Of a stretch of 45,187 bases of DNA, positions 9,212 through 16,942 are shown piece after piece. The first letter of the stretch is position 1; every line of letters begins with the position of its first letter. The notes beneath the pieces are model-generated. The model saw only the letters and a program-made list of their open reading frames with translations. It had not been told where the DNA came from and did no database searches. This DNA is from Rhodanobacteraceae bacterium (GTDB lineage: Bacteria; Pseudomonadota; Gammaproteobacteria; Xanthomonadales; SZUA-5), in the NCBI GenBank assembly GCA_016717705.1, contig JADKFD010000062.1, forward strand, positions 1 through 45,187, written 5' to 3'. The translations under genes were made by a program, and so were the position numbers.

Positions 9212-9880
9212 TCAATCCCCCTCCTTCAGCGACTCCAGGTGGTGCAGATCGAGGCTGTCGAACTGCTCGCGAATCTGGAAGAAGAACACGCCGAGCACCA
9301 GCATCGCGACCAGGATGTCCAGCGCGATGCCCAGTTCCACCACCATCGGCATGCCGCGCGTGGTGCTCATCGCGCCGAAGAACAAGCCGTTTTCCATCGA
9401 CAGGAAGCCGACCACCTGACTCATCGCCTTGCTGCGCGTGATCATCATCAGGAAGGACAGCAGGATCACCGCCACCGCAATGCCGATGCTGTTGCGCGTC
9501 GTCTCGCTGGCGAGTTCGGCGATCGGCTGCGCCAGTCCGAAGGCGAACACCACGATCAGCACACCGACCAGCATCGTGCCCGGAATGTTGAGCAGCGGCT
9601 CGGTGTCCCAGTAGACCTCCAGGCGGCGGATCAGCCGGTGCAACAGCCACGGCAGGAACAGCACCTTCAACGCAAAGGTCAACAGGCCCGACAGATACAG
9701 ATGGGTCTCGCCGGTGCGCCAGGCCACCATCAGCGTGGCTACCGTCAGCAGCAGACCCTGCATCGCCAGCAGGTTGACCAGCGAGACAATGCGACGTTGC
9801 GACAGCATCGAAAACGACAGCAGCAACAGCAAGGCCGCCAGCGCGTTGACGATCTGCAGGTCCAGCGGAATGGTATTCAT
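9212..9880 (-). CDS. HyfE-like membrane subunit
   Basis: This 222-residue protein consists mostly of membrane helices and matches the hydrogenase-4 component E layout, in which a NuoK-like part lies toward the C-terminus (SMENGLFFGAMSTTRGMPMV resembles the NuoK glutamate helix). It ends in a short charged tail. The ATG at 9880 overlaps the hyfC stop as ATGA, which fixes the start; a longer in-frame stretch upstream lies inside hyfC in another frame and was discarded. It would link the antiporter-like subunits with the HyfC membrane anchor. Confidence 0.88.
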   Translation of the reverse strand: MNTIPLDLQIVNALAALLLLLSFSMLSQRRIVSLVNLLAMQGLLLTVATLMVAWRTGETHLYLSGLLTFALKVLFLPWLLHRLIRRLEVYWDTEPLLNIPGTMLVGVLIVVFAFGLAQPIAELASETTRNSIGIAVAVILLSFLMMITRSKAMSQVVGFLSMENGLFFGAMSTTRGMPMVVELGIALDILVAMLVLGVFFFQIREQFDSLDLHHLESLKEGD

Positions 9881-10827
9881 CGGGCCACCTGCAGCAGACG
9901 GACCAGCAAGCCGAGCACCGCCAGCAGAAAGGCGGTCGCCAGGAACTCCGGCGCGCGGAACACGCGCAATTTCGCCGACAGCGTCTCGATCAGGGCCAGG
10001 CCGGCGCCGATCACCGCCAGTTTGCCGGCGAGCAGCACGATGGCCAATCCCAGCCGGATCGGATCGCCGTTGGAGGCCAGTCCCCAGGGCACGAACAGCG
10101 CCAGGCCGATGCAGGCGTAGTTGAACAGTTTCAGCGCCGCCGCCCATTCCATCAGCGCCAGATGCCGCGCCGAATATTCGAGCAGCATCGCCTCGTGGAT
10201 CATGGTCAGTTCCAGGTGCGTCGCCGGGTTGTCCACCGGAATGCGTGCGTTCTCCGCCAGCATCACCATGGCGAAGGCCACCGCCGTGAACAGCAGGCTC
10301 GGATGGATGGCCAACTGTGCCGCCGCCAGGTTTTCGGCGATCAGCGGCAGTGCCGTGGTGGCGGTCATCAGCGAGGCGACGAAGATCACCATCAGCAGGG
10401 TCGGTTCAGCCAGAAAGCCGACCATCATCTCGCGGCGCGCGCCGAGCGTGCCGAATGCGGTGCCGACGTCCATCGCCGCCAGCGACAGGAACATGCGCGC
10501 CGCCGCAAACAAGCCAACCAGGGCGATGGCATCGGCCGCGGCGGTGAACGGCAGGCGCGTACCCAGCATCGGGATCATCGCCGCTGCCGCGACCATGGTG
10601 CCGAAAATGATGTAGGGCGCAATGCGGAACAGCGACGAGGCGTTGTGTGCGAGCACCGCATCCTTGTGCAGCAGCTTGCGGATGCCGCGATAGGGCTGCA
10701 GCAGGCTCGGCGCGCTGCGATTCTGCAGCCAGGCGCGGCACATGTTGACCCAGCCCAGCAACAGCGGCGCCGCGGCCAGTGCGACCAGCACCTCGATGAA
10801 TTGATCGAGCCAGTTGAGCCAGTTCAT
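9877..10827 (-). CDS. HyfC/HycD-like membrane anchor (NuoH family)
   Basis: A 316-residue NuoH-family protein with about eight membrane helices. Family features include IRKLLHKDAVLAHNAS near the N-terminus and the acidic loop NPATHLELTMIHEAMLLEYS, equivalent to the charged NuoH loop near the quinone or junction site in complex I. It anchors the small and large peripheral subunits to the pump subunits. The ATG at 10827 overlaps the hyfB stop by four bases (ATGA), so the genes are translationally coupled. Both ends match the family length. Confidence 0.9.
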   Translation of the reverse strand: MNWLNWLDQFIEVLVALAAAPLLLGWVNMCRAWLQNRSAPSLLQPYRGIRKLLHKDAVLAHNASSLFRIAPYIIFGTMVAAAAMIPMLGTRLPFTAAADAIALVGLFAAARMFLSLAAMDVGTAFGTLGARREMMVGFLAEPTLLMVIFVASLMTATTALPLIAENLAAAQLAIHPSLLFTAVAFAMVMLAENARIPVDNPATHLELTMIHEAMLLEYSARHLALMEWAAALKLFNYACIGLALFVPWGLASNGDPIRLGLAIVLLAGKLAVIGAGLALIETLSAKLRVFRAPEFLATAFLLAVLGLLVRLLQVAR

Positions 10828-12905
10828 AGCACCGACGCCAGCAGCACGATCAAGGTCACGAAGCTGTACAGCAGGTACGCCGAGATGCGTCCCTGCTGCA
10901 ACACCGATACCGCGTTGGCGGCACGTTGCACGATGCGTTCGATCGGCAGGTACAACAAGCGCCACAGTCGATCGAACACCACCACGCGATAACGCGGCGC
11001 CCGATCGAAGGGCGATGGCAGTTCGCGATCCATCGCGAAGAAAGGCTGGAACAGGTGACGGATCGGCTGGCCGAAGCCTTCCGCCGTATCCTGCATGCGC
11101 GGATTGATGCGTTCATAGCCGCAGTCCCAGGGATCGGCGCGGCGCGTGCGTCGGCGATACACCAGGCGGCCGACCAGCACGGTGACCAGCACGGCGCTGA
11201 CGACGGCCAGCGTGAACACCAGCGGTGCATAGCTGATGCTGCGCGCCGGCAGCGGCGCCAGCATCCACCAGGACTGCGCCGAGGTGACCGCGGCCGAGGC
11301 GTTGATGCCCAGATCGGCAACCACGCCGGCCAGCATCGGCACGATCTGCGCCGGCAGCAAGCCAAGCAGCACGCAGCCCGCCGCCAGCCATACCAGGCCG
11401 ACGCGTTCGAGCACGCTGGCGTCGTGGGCATCGTGCAGCGCCGCTTCGCGCGGCTGGCCGAGAAACACGATCCCGTAGAACTTGACCATCACGTAACCGG
11501 CCAGCGCCGCCGACAACACCAGCAGCGCCGCGCCCAGTGGCAGCAGCATGTTGACGAAGGGCTTGGGTACCTCGTGCGCGAGCAGAAAAGCCTGCAGCAG
11601 CAACCATTCGGAGACGAAGCCGTTGAGTGGCGGCAGTCCGGCGATGGCCAGCACGCCGACCAGCGTCAGCCACGCCACCCACGGCATGCGATGGATCAGC
11701 CCACCCAGATGGCCGAGGTTGCGCTCGCCGGTGGCGTGCAGCACCGCGCCGGTGCTGAGGAACAACAGGCTCTTCATGAAGGCGTGGTTGATCGCGTGGT
11801 AGAGCACCGCGATCAGCGCCAGCGCCGCCATCGCGTCCATGCCGACACCATGGAAGACGATCGCCAGGCCGATGCCGGTGAACAGGATGCCGATGTTCTC
11901 GATCGAGGAATAGGCCAACAGGCGCTTCATGTCCGACTGCGTCGCGGCGAAGATCACCCCGTACAGCGCGGTGAACAGACCCAGGCCCAGCGGGATCAGC
12001 CCCCACCACCAGGTCGGCGTGCCGATCAGGTCGAAAGTGATCCTGAGCATGCCGTAGATCGCGGTCTTCAGCATGACGCCGCTCATCAGCGCCGACACCG
12101 GCGACGGCGCCGCCGGATGCGCCTCGGGCAGCCACACGTGCATCGGCACCAGTCCCGCCTTGGCGCCAAAACCGAACAGCGCCAGGGCAAACGCGGCGAA
12201 GGCCCAGATCGGTGGCAGTTGTGCACCGCGCATGGCATCGAAGGTGAATTGCCAGCTGCCGCCCTGGAGGATGCCGAAGGCGAGCAGGATCGCAATCGCG
12301 CCGACATGCGCGATCAGCAGGTAGAGAAAACCGGCACGACGGATTTCCGGAATCCGGTGCTGCGTGGTCACCAGGAAATACGAGGACAGCGCCATGGTTT
12401 CCCAGGCGACCATGAAGGCGTAGGCGTCGTCGGCCAGCAGCACCATCGCCATCGCCGCGAGAAACAGATGGTATTCCAGGCACAGCACGCCGGGCAGCGT
12501 GCCTTCACCACTGCGGAAATAGCCGGCTGCGAACAGCGAAATGCCGACCGAGGCCGAGCCGAGCAGGAACAGGAACACGCTGGACAGCGCGTCGCGACGC
12601 AGATGCACCGGCAGATCGGGCAGACCGATCGGCAGCACCACCGACTCAGCCGGCAAGGCAATGCTCATGGCGGCCACGATCGCCAGCAGCAGTCCGACCA
12701 CGGCACCGGCGACGAACAGGGCGCGGCCGGCAAACTCCAGGCTGCGCGGCCGGATCAGTCCGGCCAGTCCGATTGCCAACCACGCCGTCACCAGCGCCAA
12801 AAGCGTGGTCAATGCCGACTCAGGCGCGCCACCAGGACGCCGGCTGGCGCGAAGGAGCATGCGGAGACAGGCCGATTGCGCTTGCACGAGTGATGTCCAG
12901 AACAT
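10824..12905 (-). CDS. HyfB-like proton-translocating antiporter subunit (NuoL/M family)
   Basis: This 693-residue membrane protein is the first gene of the operon. It carries the antiporter-like core with VPMHVWLPEAHPAAPSPVSA (lysine/histidine channel region), AYSSIENIGILFTG and a long C-terminal helix region, which fits HyfB length (about 670). The start taken is ATG 12905; an in-frame ATG 15 codons later is possible because the first residues are polar. There are about 165 bases up to the divergent XRE gene, so the operon promoter should lie there. It works with HyfF as a putative ion pump. Confidence 0.9.
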   Translation of the reverse strand: MFWTSLVQAQSACLRMLLRASRRPGGAPESALTTLLALVTAWLAIGLAGLIRPRSLEFAGRALFVAGAVVGLLLAIVAAMSIALPAESVVLPIGLPDLPVHLRRDALSSVFLFLLGSASVGISLFAAGYFRSGEGTLPGVLCLEYHLFLAAMAMVLLADDAYAFMVAWETMALSSYFLVTTQHRIPEIRRAGFLYLLIAHVGAIAILLAFGILQGGSWQFTFDAMRGAQLPPIWAFAAFALALFGFGAKAGLVPMHVWLPEAHPAAPSPVSALMSGVMLKTAIYGMLRITFDLIGTPTWWWGLIPLGLGLFTALYGVIFAATQSDMKRLLAYSSIENIGILFTGIGLAIVFHGVGMDAMAALALIAVLYHAINHAFMKSLLFLSTGAVLHATGERNLGHLGGLIHRMPWVAWLTLVGVLAIAGLPPLNGFVSEWLLLQAFLLAHEVPKPFVNMLLPLGAALLVLSAALAGYVMVKFYGIVFLGQPREAALHDAHDASVLERVGLVWLAAGCVLLGLLPAQIVPMLAGVVADLGINASAAVTSAQSWWMLAPLPARSISYAPLVFTLAVVSAVLVTVLVGRLVYRRRTRRADPWDCGYERINPRMQDTAEGFGQPIRHLFQPFFAMDRELPSPFDRAPRYRVVVFDRLWRLLYLPIERIVQRAANAVSVLQQGRISAYLLYSFVTLIVLLASVL

Positions 12906-12909
12906 CAGT

Positions 12910-12983
12910 GTAGATGTTTTCTACTTCCATGCTACCATAGCAGATCGCCGACTAGACCTGCCAGCGGCGATCTACCAAAGTAG
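12910..12983. promoter_or_regulatory. Cluster of short palindromes between hyf-like operon and xre
   Basis: Three small inverted repeats sit in the divergent gap: GTAGA-N5-TCTAC (12910-12924), GCTA-CCA-TAGC (12931-12941) and CTAC-CAAA-GTAG (12972-12983). All share a GTAG/CTAC or GCTA core. They are candidate operator sites for the adjacent XRE repressor, acting on itself, the hyf-like operon or both. No clear sigma-70 promoter could be assigned. Confidence 0.35.
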
Positions 12984-13071
12984 TAAAGGCGCAGTGACCA
13001 GCGCCGGGCAGAGAAATTCCGGGGGCGTGAAACGGGCGCTTCTTCAATGTTCGAAGTTCTGACGGAACCGC

Positions 13072-13338
13072 ATGATCACCTCTGCTCAATTGCGTGCAGC
13101 GCGCGCCATGTTGGGAATCGATCAACGCACGCTGGCGGAAATGGCCGGCGTGTCTCTACCGACGATCCAGCGCATGGAGGCCTCCGATGGCAACGTGCGC
13201 GGGGTTGTCGATTCGCTGAACAAGGTGCTGTCCGCCTTGGAGACTGCCGGTATCGAGCTGATCGCCGAGAACGCAGTCAGTCAGCCCAGTGGCCGCGGCA
13301 TACGCCTTAGGTCACCCAGTGCAAGGAGTACGTTTTGA
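13072..13338 (+). CDS. XRE-family helix-turn-helix regulator
   Basis: An 88-residue protein with a typical lambda-repressor-type domain: QLRAARAMLGIDQRTLAEMA followed by GVSLPTIQRME, the recognition helix. The tail (GIELIAENA, then GRGIRLR) matches a common short XRE regulator type whose C-terminus ends near GVRLR. It probably binds DNA as a dimer. It is divergent from the hyf-like operon and translationally coupled to the next gene, whose TTG start overlaps its TGA. It may be an autoregulator; a toxin-antitoxin role with the downstream gene is possible but not shown. Confidence 0.85.
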   Translation: MITSAQLRAARAMLGIDQRTLAEMAGVSLPTIQRMEASDGNVRGVVDSLNKVLSALETAGIELIAENAVSQPSGRGIRLRSPSARSTF

Positions 13339-14075
13339 GCAACAAGGGTATTGAATTGGAAGTTCGGCTGGATCGTCGTGAACCCATTGGCCGGCCGATC
13401 CAGGTGCGCGCGCCCACCGATGTCAATCTGATCGCCTTTTTTGGTGACAACTGCGATATCGACGAAGGCGCCCACGCGCAGATCCTGTGCTGGCCGACCA
13501 CGGCAACCGCCTGGCACGCACTGACCCAGTCGTGGCGCACGCTGCGCACGCCCGGCGTCAAGTCGCCGCCGGCGGTCAACGCGTCCTGGTCCTATCGCTA
13601 CGGACCGCAGTTGTGCGGCGTCTATGTCGATGCCGCGGCACTCGAGACCAGCATCGCCGCCTTGATCACGCGCGCCGCCATGGGCATGAGCGTGGCCGTC
13701 AGCGACAGCAACCGGCGCTCCTCGCGGCGCGAGATGTTCCAGGACTGCCTGGTCGGCTACCAGGAATTCCTGCGCACGCCGGGGCGCTACATGTGGTCGG
13801 TGGCGATCGCCACGGCGCCGCGCGGCGCGCACACGGTCGAAGAGGATTTCCGTCAGGCCAGCCAGGGCGTGTCGATTCCCAAGCCGCCGCTGCTGCAGGT
13901 CTGGGACGGCGATCTCGATCCGATCCCGCTGGAAATCGCGCGCATCGCCGCCGGCGCCGTGGCGCGGCACATGGAATCACCCGGCGCCGCCAACCCGATC
14001 TTCGAAGCCGTGCGCACCAAGCTCGCCAACATGCCGGCGCAGCTGACCGCAAGGCCGCGTTCGCGTCGCCGCTGA
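13335..14075 (+). CDS. Hypothetical protein coupled to XRE regulator
   Basis: A 246-residue soluble protein that I do not recognise. It has no signal peptide or membrane helix. Conserved-looking patches are WHALTQSWRTLRTPG, WSYRYGPQLCGVYVD and GYQEFLRTPGRYMWSVAI; the C-terminus is arginine-rich (TARPRSRRR). The start is TTG at 13335, with AAGGAG seven bases upstream and overlapping the XRE stop, so both are one transcript. A perfect 12-base-pair hairpin follows 25 bases after the stop. Pairing with an XRE protein suggests a regulated partner, perhaps linked to the divergent hyf-like operon. Confidence 0.7.
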   Translation: MSNKGIELEVRLDRREPIGRPIQVRAPTDVNLIAFFGDNCDIDEGAHAQILCWPTTATAWHALTQSWRTLRTPGVKSPPAVNASWSYRYGPQLCGVYVDAAALETSIAALITRAAMGMSVAVSDSNRRSSRREMFQDCLVGYQEFLRTPGRYMWSVAIATAPRGAHTVEEDFRQASQGVSIPKPPLLQVWDGDLDPIPLEIARIAAGAVARHMESPGAANPIFEAVRTKLANMPAQLTARPRSRRR

Positions 14076-14100
14076 GCCCGGCGCAAAGATTGTGCTGAGC

Positions 14101-14128
14101 CCCGGGAACCGCAACCGCGGTTCCCGGG
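14101..14128. terminator. Strong hairpin, possible terminator
   Basis: CCCGGGAACCGC and GCGGTTCCCGGG form a perfect 12-base-pair stem with loop AACC, right after the gene ending at 14075. There is no following T run, so it may act as a factor-dependent terminator or RNA-stabilising hairpin. Confidence 0.55.
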
Positions 14129-14601
14129 CGGGGTAATGCATGTTGCGGTTCGCGCCACCCACGCAGCATCCAAAGCGGTGCGAGTTGCCACCGCACTCCA
14201 GATCTGTCCGCGCCTCGCACACCACCGGCCCAAAGCAAAACCGTAGGTTGGGCCAAGCGCAGCGTGCCCAGCACCCGGAGCGACTAAACGGGGAGAAGCG
14301 GGCGCCTCTACTGAAGCTGCGCTACCGCATCGCACTGTGCGACGCCTTCGCTGACCTCGGGCCGGCTGAGCAAGTCAGGGGCGTGTTTGTTTGGTTTCAG
14401 CGGTATTTGCATGAGCTGGTTCCCGAATGCCGCCGCTGATCAGGTGTGGTCAGCGAGACCTTGCTCGGGCGCGAAGTTGATTTTCGCATCAACGAAAACC
14501 ATGGTTGGCAGGACATGAAACTGGCCGGTTCCACCCTGCCGGGAATATGCCGAACGCGAGTTGCCCACAGCTCTCATCCCCAGGCTTCACCGCAGGTCCA
14601 T
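14129..14601. other. Intergenic stretch without recognised gene
   Basis: About 470 bases between the XRE/unknown pair and the convergent propeller gene. It contains a GTAGGTTGGGCC segment near 14244, of the kind found in degenerate REP-like repeats. No reading frame with coding character and no RNA gene was seen. Confidence 0.5.
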
Positions 14602-16800
14602 TCATTCGAAGCCGTCCAGCAGAAACCAATCTGCATCGGTGACCACGGCTGCCCCGCTTGCCGATTGCCCGAGGATCGAGGTGAAGCCGCCGCCGACAAA
14701 GACGCCATGCGGGGTCGCCGAGACAGTCTCGACCAAACCGTTGATTTGCAGATTCCAGGTCGTGAGGAGTCCGTTCGAACGGGTCGTGTCGAGTGCCGCG
14801 ACATTCTGGATGTTGCTGCCAGAAATCGAGTCGAACCCGCCGCCGACGTAGAGCGTCTGGCCAGCGAGCGCCATTCCCCTAACTTCGGAAACCGGGCCTG
14901 GATTCCAGGCTGTCGCAATGCCCTCGGAGCGATCGACCGCGCCCAGGCCATTGCGCGGCGCGCCGCCGAGGCTGCTGTAACCTCCCGCGACATACACGAG
15001 ATCCCCAGCAGCAATCAACGCGGATGCGTCGCCGCTGATTCCCGGGTTCCAATCTGTCGCCCGGCCCGAAACCGCGTCCACTGCGCCCAGACGGTAGCGC
15101 GGCGTAGTCCCGAGAGTCGTGAAGAATCCGGCGAGATAGACGGTGTTTCCGGATCTGGCGATGGCCTTGATGACGTTGTTTGGCCGGGGTTCCCATGAAC
15201 TGACGGCACCGCTGACGGGATCCACTGACGCGAGGAAGTCACGAAGGACCCCGCCGACTGCCGTGAATTCGCCCGCAATGTAGAGCGCGTCCTCCGCCGC
15301 CCAACAGCCTGAGACCGGCGCCCCGGAGACGTTTGCATCGAACGCCGTCACGGCACCAGTCGCGTCGAATGCCGCCAGGTACAAGCGCGGTTGATGATTG
15401 GCGCGAAAAAATCGGCCGCCGGCGTAGACCCTGTCGCCGCTGGCTGCCACGGCCTCAACAATATCGCTGGTGCCGGCGATGAAGCTGGCATCCGGCGTGC
15501 CATCGGTTTTCAAACGCGCGATGTGTTCATGGGCCTGACCATTGACGCGCAGGAAGTTACCGCCGAAAACTACCCTTCCCGCGCTGTCGGTGGTGCTGTC
15601 GTAGACGGCTGGTTCGTCAATCTGGGCTCCGACCAGCCCGACTCCGACGTAGTCCGGAAGCGCTCGCACCGTGCCCGTGTCTGCGGCGATACCCGCAATT
15701 CCCGGTCGCGAATGGGTGCCGACGCTGCGGAAATTGCCGCCGGCATACAGCGTCCCGGCGGACAGGGCCAGCGCACGGACCGTGTGCGACCTTCCAAGGA
15801 GACCACTCAGATTCGGGTTCCAACTGCTCAGTGCGCCGCTTGATGCGTCAATGGCCGCCAGCATTCCGCGCGGCTGTCCGCCGATGCTCTCGAACCTGCC
15901 TCCTGCATAGACGGTCTCATTTGCGGCAAGCAAGGCGTGCACGAAGAAACTGGGATTCGGATTCCACGGCAGGACCAAGCCGCTGCTCGCATCCATCGCT
16001 GCCAAGAACCGTCTCGGCTGGTCACCCACCCAAGTGAAATCGCCACCGAGGAAAACCGTGTTGCCGATGATGGCGATGGTATGGACACTACTCGCCGAAG
16101 GGATCTCGAGGATCGACGCCCCGGTAGTCAAGCTGACGGCAGCAAAGCCGAACTGGTTGACGCCACCGACGCTGGTGAAGGATCCGCCGATGAAAACTCG
16201 ATCGCCCTTGATCGCCATGGCGCGCACGCCGGTATCCACCTCCGGGTTCCAGGCGCCGATGAGTCCGGTCACGGCATCGATGACCGCCAGATGGTTGCGG
16301 CTGACGCCACCGATCTGGGAAAAGCCGCCGCCGACGTAGATCTGGTTGCCGACTTGAACCATCGCGAACACCAGGCCGTCGACCCCTGGATTCCACGCCG
16401 TGGCCGTTCCATCGACCTTGTCGAGCGCGGCAATCCGCTGCCGCGCGGCACCGCCAATCGCCGTGAAATCCCCGGACGCGACGATGTTGCCGCCGGACTC
16501 CAGCAGCGCGTAAATGCCATTGCCGTCCATCGCCGGATTCCAGCTGTCGACCGAGCCGTCGGAATTGAGCCGCGCGAGATTGCGTCGCGGGACGCCATTG
16601 ACGCTGGAGAATTTGCCGCCGATGACGATCTTGCCGTCGCTTTGGACTGCGATCGCGCGAACCTCGCCGCCTGTTTCCAGGACGATATTGGGGGGCAGCA
16701 GTGCGGCGGCGTACCCGGGCAAGGACACCAAGCCGATCCAGAGCACCACGAGGTATTGCCAGAATTGAGCGGTCGGTCGTGCGCGAGCAACTGGGTCCAT
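14602..16800 (-). CDS. Secreted beta-propeller-type repeat protein (delta-60/DUF5122-like)
   Basis: The 732-residue protein begins with a signal peptide (hydrophobic YLVVLWIGLVSLPGYAAA near residues 15-33). Fourteen repeats of about 46-50 residues follow, each with a core such as YVGGGFSQIGG, a hydrophobic strand (LAVIDAVTG) and a W-NP turn (AWNP). This is the delta-60 or DUF5122 propeller repeat type; fourteen units would suit two seven-bladed propellers. It ends WFLLDGFE, a C-terminal pattern I have seen on other secreted Xanthomonadales proteins. It is likely exported and perhaps surface-bound; no catalytic residues are evident. The ribosome site before ATG 16800 is weak. Confidence 0.82.
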   Translation of the reverse strand: MDPVARARPTAQFWQYLVVLWIGLVSLPGYAAALLPPNIVLETGGEVRAIAVQSDGKIVIGGKFSSVNGVPRRNLARLNSDGSVDSWNPAMDGNGIYALLESGGNIVASGDFTAIGGAARQRIAALDKVDGTATAWNPGVDGLVFAMVQVGNQIYVGGGFSQIGGVSRNHLAVIDAVTGLIGAWNPEVDTGVRAMAIKGDRVFIGGSFTSVGGVNQFGFAAVSLTTGASILEIPSASSVHTIAIIGNTVFLGGDFTWVGDQPRRFLAAMDASSGLVLPWNPNPSFFVHALLAANETVYAGGRFESIGGQPRGMLAAIDASSGALSSWNPNLSGLLGRSHTVRALALSAGTLYAGGNFRSVGTHSRPGIAGIAADTGTVRALPDYVGVGLVGAQIDEPAVYDSTTDSAGRVVFGGNFLRVNGQAHEHIARLKTDGTPDASFIAGTSDIVEAVAASGDRVYAGGRFFRANHQPRLYLAAFDATGAVTAFDANVSGAPVSGCWAAEDALYIAGEFTAVGGVLRDFLASVDPVSGAVSSWEPRPNNVIKAIARSGNTVYLAGFFTTLGTTPRYRLGAVDAVSGRATDWNPGISGDASALIAAGDLVYVAGGYSSLGGAPRNGLGAVDRSEGIATAWNPGPVSEVRGMALAGQTLYVGGGFDSISGSNIQNVAALDTTRSNGLLTTWNLQINGLVETVSATPHGVFVGGGFTSILGQSASGAAVVTDADWFLLDGFE

Positions 16801-16942
16801 TACATTCCAGAAAACGGCGGAATCGCGATACTACTTGAAGCTGATTTGCGGCGAGGATCGCGAAAGCGGCCGCTCGTTCGAGAAAAGGCAATGGGTTGAA
16901 CCCGCGTCAGTCCGGCGCCGATCCGAACCCGGCAATCCAGCG

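Noticed and set aside
10926..12893. 655-residue plus-strand frame opposite hyfB
   Set aside because: It is His/Gln/Arg-rich shadow sequence without motifs, opposite a clear NuoL/M-family gene.
5318..12905. Formate hydrogenlyase or hydrogenase-4
   Set aside because: The nickel ligands, maturation genes and formate dehydrogenase are missing.
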